A stretch of 64,000 bases of DNA from Pseudoflavitalea sp. G-6-1-2 (GCF_012927185.1 NZ_JABBGB010000001.1:372001-436000), one strand, 5' to 3'. Positions 17,620 through 26,437 are shown, counted from the first letter of the stretch. Numbers and translations: made by a program. The notes: a model not told the origin generated them from the sequence alone.

Positions 17620-18000
17620 ATGACTGAAATAGCTAAAAAACCGCTGACCACCCAGGAGGTTGCCGCTCGTTTTCATGAGCTGGCTCAACAGGAAAAATGG
17701 TTCGACATTCAGCAGGAATTCTTTTCAGACGACGTTGAGAGCATCGACCCTGTTGGATCTCCTTTCCTCGGTTATGCCAAAGGAAAAGAAGCCGTTCGCA
17801 AAAAAGGGGAAGAATTTGTCAGCCGCATCGAAGCGGTTCACAGAGTATACACTTCGGAACCGCTTGTAACCGGCAATCACTTTGCAGTAGTGAGAGAAAA
17901 GGATCTCACCGTTAGACCACACGGCAGAATTCAACTCAATGAAATTATGTTGTACGAGGTAAAGAACGGTCAGATCATTTCAGAGAAATTCTTTTATTAG
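17620..18000 (+). CDS. SnoaL-like / nuclear transport factor 2 fold protein
   Basis: This 126-residue protein reads as one NTF2-like cone: N-terminal helix (TTQEVAARFHELAQQEKWFDIQQEFF), the DVESIDP segment, a VRKKGEEF helix, and C-terminal strands ending EIMLYEVKNGQIISEKFFY. The fold serves as an isomerase, a hydrolase or a binding protein, and no catalytic set can be named. It follows the SRPBCC gene by 25 bases and was probably co-transcribed. Its C-terminal pattern (YEVKNG-I--(E/V)-F) is also found at the end of the convergent amidohydrolase at 18019, which carries its own NTF2-like domain; the two domains may be related. Confidence 0.85.
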   Translation: MTEIAKKPLTTQEVAARFHELAQQEKWFDIQQEFFSDDVESIDPVGSPFLGYAKGKEAVRKKGEEFVSRIEAVHRVYTSEPLVTGNHFAVVREKDLTVRPHGRIQLNEIMLYEVKNGQIISEKFFY

Positions 18001-18018
18001 ATAGCATCTCCACGGAAA

Positions 18019-19725
18019 TTATTCAAGGAAAGAAACCTTGCTTATTTTTCCGTTTTTCACTTCGTAAATGGCAGTGCCACCAAATGAACCACGATCGTCG
18101 ATTACGTGCTCTTCATCCACAACGAAATTCTTATCTACGATCCTCTTTACAATCCGGCAATGGAGCAATTTGGCAAGGTCGAAAAAGAAGTATTTCTTCT
18201 TAAATGCTTCTTTTCCCTTGCATATCAGTGTACCTGATTGTTTGCGCATCTCCACATCATCGGCATAGGTATCGAGAAATGCTTCCATGTTTCTGGTGTT
18301 GTATGCGTTGAGCTGTCGCTGCACCAGCACTTCAGGCGTTTCATGAATTAAGGTATCGGGGTTAACCACCTGTCCGTTCTGAATAACACGATAGATCTTT
18401 TGCAGGTTGCTCAGATCCGCTACCGGGTCGGCATCCAGCAATATCATTCTGGCAGGTTGCCCTACGGCTATGTTACCGCTAAAACCCGGCAGCTGCAAAA
18501 TTCCTGCAGCATTGATTGTTGCCGATTGAATCAATTGCCAGTTGTTCATTCCCGCGAGCTGCATCTGCTGCAACTCATTGTACAAACTGGTTGCATGAAG
18601 CGTTCCGATATTGCCCGCATCTGATCCGCTCACAATGGTTACGCCTGCATCTACCAGCTTTTTGAGATTTTGCGCACTCACTCTGTTGATCCTGTCCGAC
18701 TTGGCCACATGGTTTGCTGCCAGCATTTTGTATTTGTTTGCAATCGCCGTATCCGGAAACTGCTTCAGATCGTACAAGCTGCTCAACGCAAACGGGCTCG
18801 CATGTATCAGCTCATGCGTGGTGAACATGCGTGAGCGATCGAATGTATGCAGATATCCGTTCTCCACATTCAATGTAGGACAAACCAATACTTTATTCTT
18901 TTTGATCAGCGCAATAGTTGCATCATCCAGATCTTCTTCCTGCACACTGTGCACCAGGTAATCGATTCCTGCTTCAACGGCGAGCTGTACTGCCAGCCTT
19001 TCAGTAGCATGAACAGCTACGCGCAATTTATTTTTATGTGCTTCATCGATGGCAGCTCTGATCACTGGCAGAAATTTTTCTGCAGGTTCTCCATCGATGG
19101 CATAATACAATTTGATGAGATCTGCTTTCATTGCTACCTGATCTCTCACCAACTTTCTTGCAGTGATTGAATCAGCGGCCCACACGAAAGGCGCATCATC
19201 TTTGAGAGTATCGTAAAATGATTGCTTCATTACCGAAATGATCGGCCCCGACATATACACCTGAGGAGCATAAGACTGATTATTGACGCTTTCTCTTCTC
19301 GCCAGAAACCTGTTGCTCGTTCCTACATCAATTACAGTGGTGATCCCATTTCTTAGGTATCTGCGCAGTTGATCTTCAAACTGATCGTGCACCCATTTTA
19401 TTTCTTTCTCATAGGGATATACATGCCGGAGATCGATGATATCCGGGCGCGTATACAATCCTCCACTCTGAAAAAAATGCACATGCGCATCAGTAAGTCC
19501 GGGCATCAGGTACTTGCCCGTTGCGTCGATTACGGTTGCCTCAGGCGGTGCTTTCTTTTTATGGATAGCGGTAATGGTGTTGCCTTTGATTACTACAGTC
19601 ATACCCGACTGCACAGTTTTTTTTACCGGATCGAGCAGATTGGCATTAGTGATCCAGGTCTCCTGCTGAGCCATCAGGCTGTTCATCAAAGTGAGCAGCA
19701 TAGCTGAAATGATCAGATGTTTCAT
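18019..19725 (-). CDS. Amidohydrolase family protein with C-terminal SnoaL-like domain
   Basis: From the ATG at 19725 (signal peptide MKHLIISAMLLTLMNSLMAQ) the protein has 568 residues; the in-frame ATG at 19797 would add a non-signal extension. It is an exported metal-dependent hydrolase of the imidazolonepropionase/prolidase type: metal-binding HVH (His81, His83) in LMPGLTDAHVHFF, a later VHATER, HSVQEED and SGSDAGN, the last with the conserved metal or catalytic Asp. Residues about 460-568 form a fused NTF2/SnoaL-like domain (VLVQRQLNAYNTRNMEAFLDTY, ending YEVKNGKISKVSFLE). The substrate is not predictable. The gene ends 18 bases from the convergent SnoaL-like gene and starts 75 bases after the DUF5694-like gene, with which it may be co-transcribed. 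Confidence 0.9.
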   Translation of the reverse strand: MKHLIISAMLLTLMNSLMAQQETWITNANLLDPVKKTVQSGMTVVIKGNTITAIHKKKAPPEATVIDATGKYLMPGLTDAHVHFFQSGGLYTRPDIIDLRHVYPYEKEIKWVHDQFEDQLRRYLRNGITTVIDVGTSNRFLARRESVNNQSYAPQVYMSGPIISVMKQSFYDTLKDDAPFVWAADSITARKLVRDQVAMKADLIKLYYAIDGEPAEKFLPVIRAAIDEAHKNKLRVAVHATERLAVQLAVEAGIDYLVHSVQEEDLDDATIALIKKNKVLVCPTLNVENGYLHTFDRSRMFTTHELIHASPFALSSLYDLKQFPDTAIANKYKMLAANHVAKSDRINRVSAQNLKKLVDAGVTIVSGSDAGNIGTLHATSLYNELQQMQLAGMNNWQLIQSATINAAGILQLPGFSGNIAVGQPARMILLDADPVADLSNLQKIYRVIQNGQVVNPDTLIHETPEVLVQRQLNAYNTRNMEAFLDTYADDVEMRKQSGTLICKGKEAFKKKYFFFDLAKLLHCRIVKRIVDKNFVVDEEHVIDDRGSFGGTAIYEVKNGKISKVSFLE

Positions 19726-19799
19726 TGATGCTAATCTAGCAAAGACCATGCTATCTGCTTTTGCATAAATGATCAAATTGGGCGATAAAACCTGCATAA

Positions 19800-20669
19800 T
19801 TACAGGTCGTTGAATTTTATCAATTTATACTCCGGAGAACTTTCGAATAGCTGTTTCAATAACTGAATATGGCCGGCGCCGAACAGCACCAGTATCCTGT
19901 CATCCGGCGAAGTGGTGATCTGTTGGATATGACGGAATATGCGGAGATTTCTGCTATACCAGTGCAATGCAAGCGCATCGGCACCTCTGGTGTTTCCCAG
20001 TTTGAAGTCGCCAACAAGATAGGCGCCGTATCCGCGCGTCAATGCTTTATCAGAATTCAGGTATTTGAAATAGCTGAGGAGAGGAAGCTCTTTTGCCAAC
20101 CGGTCGTCGTAGCTATACCAGGCTTTGTAACGATTGCTGAGTGTATCGTTGCTTTGGAAATCCCAGTCTTTGAAAATGCTGTCGATGATTGGATGTAAAA
20201 CAGCTGAATCTTTCAATTCAGACAATGAACTTACCAGCTCCTGATCATCTACTCCGTAGAGGGTATCGAGATTGAATCTTTCAAGTAAGCGGAAACCGAT
20301 TTGCTCACGCTCATCTTTCTTCAGTTCGTAGCTTCCGTTTTTGTAGTTGCGATATCTCTTCATCAGATAGCCGGTATTGCTGCCATTTTCAATAGCAATC
20401 TTTGTTGGCTTGAATGCGGCGATGTAATCGATCAACTGTTTTAGCTCCGCCTGCTTCTTTGGAGATTTGATATCAACCTGCAGATCTTTATCGGTTACAT
20501 GCGCATCGAGATTGTAGTATTCAAAATGAAACGACCCAACCATAAATACGGAGGGCAGTTTTTGTTTGCCAACCAGAAAAGCATCCGGATCAATCGGTTT
20601 CTGAGCAATTGCATTAGCCGAAACAATCAGCAGCAGGCAAGAAAAAATGTTGCAGAAGAGTTTTTTCAT
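19800..20669 (-). CDS. DUF5694-like exported protein
   Basis: This 289-residue protein has a signal peptide (ends NAIAQ). The mature sequence starts with the family-like VFMVGSFHFEYYNLDAH and contains PTKIAIENG, a central helical region (YRNYKNGSYELKKDEREQIGFRLLERF) and a C-terminal VLFGAGHIQLLKQLFESSPEYKL, a pattern recalling TraB/PrgY-like folds in which a GxxH motif lies near the end. I recognise it as the DUF5694 group; the function is unknown. It lies 75 bases upstream of the amidohydrolase on the same strand, and divergent from the LytS/LytTR operon. Confidence 0.8.
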   Translation of the reverse strand: MKKLFCNIFSCLLLIVSANAIAQKPIDPDAFLVGKQKLPSVFMVGSFHFEYYNLDAHVTDKDLQVDIKSPKKQAELKQLIDYIAAFKPTKIAIENGSNTGYLMKRYRNYKNGSYELKKDEREQIGFRLLERFNLDTLYGVDDQELVSSLSELKDSAVLHPIIDSIFKDWDFQSNDTLSNRYKAWYSYDDRLAKELPLLSYFKYLNSDKALTRGYGAYLVGDFKLGNTRGADALALHWYSRNLRIFRHIQQITTSPDDRILVLFGAGHIQLLKQLFESSPEYKLIKFNDL

Positions 20670-20755
20670 ACACTAAAAATATTCAGATAAACACCACATC
20701 ATTGAACCAATCTCCATACAGGCAGTAACTACCGACAGAAACCCTGAAATCGGGA

Positions 20756-20787
20756 TTTGCAGATCGAAATGGGCGTTTTGCAGATCG
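20756..20787 (+). promoter_or_regulatory. Direct repeat with LytTR-site geometry
   Basis: TTTGCAGATCG occurs at 20756-20766 and again at 20777-20787, identical over 11 bases at a pitch of 21 bp (two helical turns). LytTR response regulators bind pairs of direct repeats with about this spacing. It lies 49 bases before the start of the LytS kinase gene, so it may be an autoregulatory site. Confidence 0.65.
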
Positions 20788-20824
20788 GCCATAACAGTAA
20801 AAATGCAGGATGCAGGCAGTTCAG

Positions 20825-20832
20825 TACATTTG
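20825..20832 (+). promoter_or_regulatory. -7 promoter box directly before the LytS gene
   Basis: TACATTTG is a perfect TAnnTTTG box only 3 bases before the ATG at 20836. There is no TTG at the -33 distance. If used, the transcript would be nearly leaderless. Confidence 0.35.
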
Positions 20833-20835
20833 ATT

Positions 20836-21858
20836 ATGAAGATCCGCTTCTGGCAACTACTTCTTTACTTTCTGGCTTTCGACCTGATATGGCAAGCCAC
20901 CATTGATTATTTCAATGAAACTTCGCTTTTCAGATCCTACGATTTCTCTTTGAAGAAAACGGTGCTTTGGCTCACTTCCTTCGCTTCGTTTTTTCTTTAT
21001 CCATTATCGGTCTGTTATTGGTTTGGCAGATTGCTGCCCCGACGCACCGTACTCGCATTGACACTCACACTGGCTTGCATGCCGCTGATCATTCTCTTTC
21101 GTTATGGATTGCAGGAGGTGGCAGGGCCCGCACTTTGGGGCTACAGCAACTATATCGGAGAGTACACGCTCAAATATTACATGCTCGACAATGTATATTA
21201 CGCGGTGCTCTTTTCTGGTTTCGGTTTCGCCTATTTCTTTATTCAGTATGCACGATACACAGATAAGAAACAGGCCGACCTCATCATGGCTGTTAAAGAA
21301 TCAGAGCTTTCTTTTTTGAAATCGCAGATCAATCCGCATTTCCTTTTCAACAATCTTCATTGCATTTATACATTGATCTATCAGAAAAATGAAAATGCAT
21401 TATCGGCCGTGGAAAAACTATCATCGTTACTGAGATATGCATTGTACGAAAAACGGGAAATGGTTGATCTCGAAACTGAAGTGCTGCATCTCAAAGATTT
21501 CATTCAATTGCAGCGGCTGCGTGTTACACCAGATGCAGCTATTCAGATTGATCTGGAAAACATAGATGGCACACTGTCTGTAAGTCCGCAACTAATGATT
21601 GGTTTTGCAGAGAATGCCTTCAAGCACGGCGATCTTTCAGACGCCGAAACACCTCTGATCATTACTGCATTTACCGAAGCCAATACGCTCACATACGAAG
21701 TATCGAACAAGAAGAGCAAATACAATAAACCGGCGGATGGAGGAATCGGACTGCAGAACATCAAACGAAGGCTCGATCTTTTGTATGCTTCCCGATACAG
21801 CTGCACGATAACCGACACAGAACATCAGTTCACCATCACTTTGAAAATCGAACTATGA
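20836..21858 (+). CDS. LytS-type sensor histidine kinase (His_kinase domain family)
   Basis: From the ATG at 20836 the protein has 340 residues; the ORF also has an in-frame ATG at 20803, but that extension is polar and lies between the repeat and the promoter box. Four membrane segments occupy about residues 5-130, followed by a short linker and the LytS-type domain: phospho-acceptor His in SQINPHFLFNNLH, then LSSLLRYALYE, and an HATPase with SPQLMIGFAENAFKHG and GGIGLQNIKRRLDLLY. It is the membrane partner of the LytTR regulator encoded next, whose ATG overlaps its stop (ATGATG). The signal is unknown; no periplasmic sensor domain is present. Confidence 0.93.
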   Translation: MKIRFWQLLLYFLAFDLIWQATIDYFNETSLFRSYDFSLKKTVLWLTSFASFFLYPLSVCYWFGRLLPRRTVLALTLTLACMPLIILFRYGLQEVAGPALWGYSNYIGEYTLKYYMLDNVYYAVLFSGFGFAYFFIQYARYTDKKQADLIMAVKESELSFLKSQINPHFLFNNLHCIYTLIYQKNENALSAVEKLSSLLRYALYEKREMVDLETEVLHLKDFIQLQRLRVTPDAAIQIDLENIDGTLSVSPQLMIGFAENAFKHGDLSDAETPLIITAFTEANTLTYEVSNKKSKYNKPADGGIGLQNIKRRLDLLYASRYSCTITDTEHQFTITLKIEL

Positions 21859-22565
21859 TGCAAACAGACAATCCGATCAATTGCGCCATTCTCGATGATG
21901 AACCATTACCCATTGAGCTGCTGCAGGATTACATCAACAAAACACCGGGACTTCAACTCGCCTATGCGTTCCGCGATCAGCTCCAGCTTCTGCAGGCAAT
22001 AGAGAAACAGCCTGTGCAAATTCTATTCCTCGATGTTCAGATGCCCGAACTTACCGGCTTTCAGGTAGCGCGTCTGCTGAATGGAAAATGTGAGATCATT
22101 ATCACTACTGCTTTTCCGCAGTATGCATTGGATGGATACGAGTACGATGTTGCCGACTATCTGCTGAAACCATTCGGCTTTGAACGGTTTCTTGTGGCCA
22201 TCAACAAATGCAAAAAAAGATTATCCGGCCATCCGCGGACCAGTGATTCCGAACCAACGCACTTTTTTGTGAAAACCGGATCCCGCCTGATGAAAATTCT
22301 GCACAACGATGTGTTCTATCTCGAAGCAATGCGGGATTACATCGGTATCCATCTTGCCAATGAGAAGATACTTACACTGCAAAGTCTTCGCAGCTTCGAA
22401 GAGCAGCTACCTGAAAAATTCATCAGAATACACCGCTCCTACATCATCAATTCAGATAAGGTAAGTTATATCGAAGGAAACAATATCAGCCTGGGTTCCA
22501 CCACTCTTTCGGTGGGAGAAAAATACCAGCAAAGCCTTTCTAAAATCACTTTACTGAGAGGATAA
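21855..22565 (+). CDS. LytTR-family response regulator
   Basis: This 236-residue regulator has an N-terminal receiver domain: acidic pair in DDEPLP, the phospho-acceptor Asp in ILFLDVQMPELTGF, and the Lys in DYLLKPFGFERF. After a linker (about residues 118-140) comes a LytTR DNA-binding domain (about 140-236; FFVKTGSRLMKILHNDVFYLEAMRDYIGIHL, then KFIRIHRSYIINSDKVSYIEGNNI). It is phosphorylated by the LytS kinase with which it overlaps by 4 bases. The 21-bp-pitch direct repeat at 20756-20787 has the right geometry to be its site. The target genes beyond its own operon are unknown. Confidence 0.94.
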   Translation: MMQTDNPINCAILDDEPLPIELLQDYINKTPGLQLAYAFRDQLQLLQAIEKQPVQILFLDVQMPELTGFQVARLLNGKCEIIITTAFPQYALDGYEYDVADYLLKPFGFERFLVAINKCKKRLSGHPRTSDSEPTHFFVKTGSRLMKILHNDVFYLEAMRDYIGIHLANEKILTLQSLRSFEEQLPEKFIRIHRSYIINSDKVSYIEGNNISLGSTTLSVGEKYQQSLSKITLLRG

Positions 22566-22615
22566 AAAACGGCATTTCGAGGAAAGCGCTTAATTTTCCG
22601 GCGAATAATCAATGC

Positions 22616-23089
22616 ATGACAAACTCCGGAATCACCATAGAACGACTGTTGAATATCAGTTCTGCGCCGATGGAATTACTTCAATTGGCCGATCCGTCCA
22701 TAGAACAGATCAACCAGTATCTTCAAAACGGTTACTGCTTCGTTGCCAGGGCTGGTTCCGGAATAATTGGTGTAATGATTCTGTTCGATCAGATTGCATC
22801 AAGCATCGAGATTAAAAATATTGCAGTGGATGAGAACTGGCAGGGCAAAGGAATCGGCAAACAGTTATTGCAGTTTGCAGAATCATTTGCCCTGCAACAT
22901 TCTTATAGCAGATTGCTGATTGGAACAGGCAATTCGAGTATCGGACAACTTGCGCTATATCAGAAGATGGGGTTCGAGATCTCCGGAATCAAAAAGAATT
23001 TCTTTCTGATACACTATAGCGAACCCATTTTTGAAAACGGCATTCAGTGCAAACACATGATCATGCTGGAAAAAGATCTTTCCAGATAA
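22616..23089 (+). CDS. GNAT family N-acetyltransferase
   Basis: This 157-residue protein is a single GNAT domain. The acetyl-CoA-binding motif A is visible as IKNIAVDENWQGKGIGKQLLQFAESFA, with the Q-x-x-G-x-G pattern, followed by LLIGTGNSSIGQLALYQKMGFEISG, the usual beta5-alpha4 segment. It should transfer an acyl group from acyl-CoA to an amine or a similar acceptor; no substrate can be named. It follows the LytTR gene by 50 bases on the same strand, and its stop lies 7 bases from the stop of the convergent membrane protein gene. Confidence 0.9.
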   Translation: MTNSGITIERLLNISSAPMELLQLADPSIEQINQYLQNGYCFVARAGSGIIGVMILFDQIASSIEIKNIAVDENWQGKGIGKQLLQFAESFALQHSYSRLLIGTGNSSIGQLALYQKMGFEISGIKKNFFLIHYSEPIFENGIQCKHMIMLEKDLSR

Positions 23090-23096
23090 TGCTTTC

Positions 23097-24317
23097 TCAG
23101 AAATAACTCAGCCATTTTTTGTTCTGGTAGTTTGCCGCTTTGTATTTGCTGAAACGCAGGCAGAGCGGATACAGCAGCACAATGGTTATGATCCATATAA
23201 CATATACCACGATCAGCGAAAAGCCGTATCCCACCAGTTGTGCGTTGGCTGTTACCCATGTGGTGAAATTCACCATGTCCGATGCAGATCTTCCTGAAAC
23301 GATCGCAGCCACTACTCCCATTCCATGGATCACCGGAATATGGATCAGGTAAAAGAACATCGGCACTTTACCGAACACAATCACTTTGGAAGTGAATTTG
23401 TTCAATGGTTTTTCACTGTAAGCAAGAAATAACAAAGCGGGTCCGATGGTCATCAGCATGAAAAGCAGTGAGGGCGGATACTTGGTCACATTTACAAAAG
23501 ACAAAATGGTGAAGATGAAATTCTTTTGAACAGACCAATGTGCAGGATCACCATACATATTGATTGCACGGATCACAATAAAAAGCAGTACCGCGCTCAG
23601 ACCGAGATTACGCAGCATCTTTTTCCGGTAATCAGACGCTACATCCGGATTGTACAAACTGCCCAAACAATAACCAAGGCAGATAATTCCGATGAAAGGA
23701 ATCAAAGGATAACCGATGATCAGAGTGAATGGACCGATATGGAAGCTTCCGAAATTTTGTTCGTGCAGCAAAGTCCAGAACAATGCACCGGCACTTTGTC
23801 CGGGTACATGCACACCATCCAGCAGATTATGTCCGAACACAAGCACCAAACCCAATACCAGCAATACTTTGCGAGGGAGATGAATGAGCAGCGCCAATGC
23901 CATCATACTGATACCCAATGCCCAGATCACCTGAAGAATGAAGGCAGGATAATGCGGGTTGAATGTCCACATCAAAGTAACGTAAGCCAGTTCGAGCAAC
24001 ACGAGCCATAGCCCTCGTGTAAAAAGGAAAACGGACAATGACTTCCGCCCATTCTTCAATCCATAAAGGGAGGCAGATACACCAGCAAGCAATGTGAATA
24101 TCGGTGCACAATAGTGAGTGATCCATCTTGTAATGAAGATCGGAACACTTGTGTGCTGCAAATCGGTTGGATCGTGAACATAGGAATAGGCGTGAAAATA
24201 ATCACGCACGTGATCCAGAGCCATAATGATGATGATAAATCCGCGCAGCAGATCAATTGATTCTATCCGCCGGCTCTTGGCAGGCACTGTGGCGCTGCCG
24301 GTAAGAAGAGTGGTCAT
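23097..24317 (-). CDS. DUF1624 / heparan-alpha-glucosaminide N-acetyltransferase-like membrane protein
   Basis: From the ATG at 24317 the protein has 406 residues; the in-frame ATG at 24347 is an alternative. It has about ten membrane segments. The start RRIESIDLLRGFIIIIMALDHVRDYF is the family signature, with Asp and Arg before the first helix and a conserved His in the DHVRD motif, thought to take part in acyl transfer in the human HGSNAT enzyme. Bacterial members may acetylate sugars at the cytoplasmic membrane; the substrate is not known. It lies downstream of the SDR gene, separated by a terminator, and its 5' flank contains a 19-bp palindrome at 24452-24470. Confidence 0.86.
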   Translation of the reverse strand: MTTLLTGSATVPAKSRRIESIDLLRGFIIIIMALDHVRDYFHAYSYVHDPTDLQHTSVPIFITRWITHYCAPIFTLLAGVSASLYGLKNGRKSLSVFLFTRGLWLVLLELAYVTLMWTFNPHYPAFILQVIWALGISMMALALLIHLPRKVLLVLGLVLVFGHNLLDGVHVPGQSAGALFWTLLHEQNFGSFHIGPFTLIIGYPLIPFIGIICLGYCLGSLYNPDVASDYRKKMLRNLGLSAVLLFIVIRAINMYGDPAHWSVQKNFIFTILSFVNVTKYPPSLLFMLMTIGPALLFLAYSEKPLNKFTSKVIVFGKVPMFFYLIHIPVIHGMGVVAAIVSGRSASDMVNFTTWVTANAQLVGYGFSLIVVYVIWIITIVLLYPLCLRFSKYKAANYQNKKWLSYF

Positions 24318-24451
24318 AGCAGTGGGATGGTTAAAGGTTATATGCAAATTACATCCGGCGTTTTATTTGGTTCACAAAAAATTACCGGATTTAGAATTTT
24401 GACGCAAAACCACCCGTGTGCAGCAAAAGGCATTCCATAATAAGCACGGCT

Positions 24452-24470
24452 CACCGAATAATATTCGGTG
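24452..24470. promoter_or_regulatory. Palindrome in the gap upstream of the DUF1624-like gene
   Basis: CACCGAAT (24452-24459) and ATTCGGTG (24463-24470) are perfect inverted arms around a 3-base spacer, 135 bases before the start at 24317. It has the length of a typical operator. No T-run follows, so it is not a terminator. Confidence 0.45.
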
Positions 24471-24549
24471 CTGCATCAACACTTGTTAATTACTGCTTTC
24501 GCCGTCCGAAAGTTCAATTGCAACCTTTAGAACTGCGATTCCTGCCGCG

Positions 24550-24584
24550 AAAAAATAAAAAAACCGGAAGCATTGCCTCCGGTT
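24550..24584 (-). terminator. Rho-independent terminator of the SDR gene
   Basis: On the minus strand AACCGGA (24584-24578) pairs with TCCGGTT (24568-24562) around a 9-base loop and is followed by a long T-rich run ending at 24550. It lies 23 bases after the SDR stop. Confidence 0.85.
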
Positions 24585-24606
24585 CGCGAATAATATTCTC
24601 CCTGTA

Positions 24607-25455
24607 TTAATTTTCTGCAAATGCAGTAGCTGCTGCAAGTGCTTCATGTTTGTTCAGATCGGTTTGAATGATTCCGATCTTTTGACGCGCTACATCATGC
24701 GCATCCTGGCCAAGGAAGAGATGCACCGGAGGCGCCTGCATTTCGCTCACTTCGATCATTACATCAGCAGCTTTATCAGGGTCACCCGATTGCTTGCCAT
24801 TGATCTCGTTCAGATGCAGTTCTTCTCCCGCACGTGTAGACTTGTATGCATCAATCGGATTGGCTGGCACTTTAATGGAACCGCCCGATAAGAACTCGGT
24901 TCTGAAATATCCGGGATACACCACAGTGGCGTGTACGCCAAAGTCTTTCATCTCTTCAGCAAGCGCTTCAGTAAATCCGGCTACTGCAAATTTTGTAGCA
25001 CAGTAAATGCCGAAGCCCGGAAAGCCTCCTGTGTATCCGCCGATGGATGCGATGTTGAAGAAATGCCCTGATTGCTGCGCTCTCAGATATGGAGCAGCAT
25101 TGCGGATCACGTTCAGCGAACCGAATACGTTTACATCGAACTGTTCTTTTACTTCTGCATCGCTCAGTTCTTCCAGCGATCCGATGAGGCCATATCCTGC
25201 ATTGTTCACCACTACATCGAGTTGACCGAAATGGGCAACAGTTTTCGCTATAACTTTTTTCACATCTTCGTTGTCTGTGATATTCATTTCGAGGGGAAGA
25301 AATTCGTTTGAAGCTTTACCGATCTTTTCCTCCAGTCCTGCTACTGTTCTTGAAGTAGCTGCTACTCTATAACCTGCAGCCAGCAGCTTCTGAACCAGAG
25401 AAAGTCCCAGTCCTTTTGATGCGCCGGTTACAAACCATACTTTTTTCGTCTTCAT
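24607..25455 (-). CDS. Short-chain dehydrogenase/reductase (classical SDR)
   Basis: This 282-residue protein is a classical SDR. The NAD(P)-binding motif TGASKGLGLSLV is near the N-terminus, VVNNAGYG is the NNAG motif, and the catalytic set is Ser in FNIASIGG, Tyr and Lys in YCATKFA. The basic residue after the first strand (TSRTVAGLEEK) suggests NADP preference (inference). The substrate is unknown. It stands 82 bases downstream of an AraC regulator on the same strand, a common arrangement in which the regulator controls the SDR gene. It has its own terminator. Confidence 0.92.
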   Translation of the reverse strand: MKTKKVWFVTGASKGLGLSLVQKLLAAGYRVAATSRTVAGLEEKIGKASNEFLPLEMNITDNEDVKKVIAKTVAHFGQLDVVVNNAGYGLIGSLEELSDAEVKEQFDVNVFGSLNVIRNAAPYLRAQQSGHFFNIASIGGYTGGFPGFGIYCATKFAVAGFTEALAEEMKDFGVHATVVYPGYFRTEFLSGGSIKVPANPIDAYKSTRAGEELHLNEINGKQSGDPDKAADVMIEVSEMQAPPVHLFLGQDAHDVARQKIGIIQTDLNKHEALAAATAFAEN

Positions 25456-25537
25456 AATTCAAAGTTTAATTGATGGAGCAAAATTACTGGCTGGCTGTTC
25501 CCGCAAATAACGCTAAACAAACAATACCTTACGAAAT

Positions 25538-26437
25538 TCAAACATTTCTGAATTTGGTGGGACTGAGATCCATATGTTTCTTAAAGAAGTTGTTGAAGTG
25601 AGTGGGTTCCGTAAATCCGAGCGAATAGGCAATTTCCGATACATTCCAGGAGCTGTGTTTCAGCAGCACTTTCGATTCCTGCAAAAGCCTTTCTGCGATG
25701 ATCTCCGAAGTTGTTTTCTGGGTGATTTCTTTCAATGCCCTGTTGAGGTGATTCACATGAACACCCAGCTGGTTTGAAAAATCGGAAGCCGACCGCAATA
25801 CCACCCGTTGACGGGCATCTTCGATGGGAAATTGTCTTTCGAGCAGTTCGAGAAAAAGTTCCGACATGCGCTCATTTGCATTTTTTTCATGCTTTTCTAC
25901 ACTGGTTGCAGGCGCCGATTTCATTACATAGTGCAACAACTCCCAGGTGAGGTTTCTGAGCAGGTCGTATTTATGTGCATAATCGGAATTGAGCTCCTGC
26001 AGCATGCGTTCGTAGATCCCACAGACAACATCGCACTGCTCATCGTTGAGTTCAAAAACAGGTGTTCCCTTTGGTTTAAAAACCTCATACTGATTCAGGC
26101 TTCCGAAATGATGAAAAAACTCAGCCGTAAAAACGCAGAAGTATCCTGTCTGCTTTTCATCTGTAAGATCACACCTGTAAGGTACCATTGGATTCCCGAA
26201 GAAGATCCCCTGTTTCTTTATCTCCAGCACTTTATCTGCATAAGCAATTTGCGCAGCTCCACGTCCAAAACCTATTTTGAAATAATCTTTTCTGCTATAA
26301 GGCACAGGTTGGGCGCCATGCCCGGTATATGGCTCCAGTCTGAATACGTTGAAATGACCAACTCCTTTGCGGAGCGAATCAGGTACCCAGTTGAGTTTGT
26401 TCCTGTAAAACTGTTCGATGGTTTCCGGCTTGTTCAT
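25538..26437 (-). CDS. AraC family transcriptional regulator
   Basis: This 299-residue regulator has an N-terminal cupin-like effector domain (about residues 25-165; RLEPYTGHGAQPVPYSRKDYFKIGF) and a C-terminal pair of helix-turn-helix motifs (about 200-299; DFSNQLGVHVNHLNRALKEITQKTTSEIIAERLLQ and WNVSEIAYSLGFTEPTHFNNFFKKHMDLSPTKFRN). It should bind DNA as an AraC-type activator. The SDR gene lies 82 bases downstream on the same strand and is the obvious candidate target. The effector is unknown. The gene begins 51 bases after the stop of the LytTR gene at 26489. Confidence 0.93.
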   Translation of the reverse strand: MNKPETIEQFYRNKLNWVPDSLRKGVGHFNVFRLEPYTGHGAQPVPYSRKDYFKIGFGRGAAQIAYADKVLEIKKQGIFFGNPMVPYRCDLTDEKQTGYFCVFTAEFFHHFGSLNQYEVFKPKGTPVFELNDEQCDVVCGIYERMLQELNSDYAHKYDLLRNLTWELLHYVMKSAPATSVEKHEKNANERMSELFLELLERQFPIEDARQRVVLRSASDFSNQLGVHVNHLNRALKEITQKTTSEIIAERLLQESKVLLKHSSWNVSEIAYSLGFTEPTHFNNFFKKHMDLSPTKFRNV

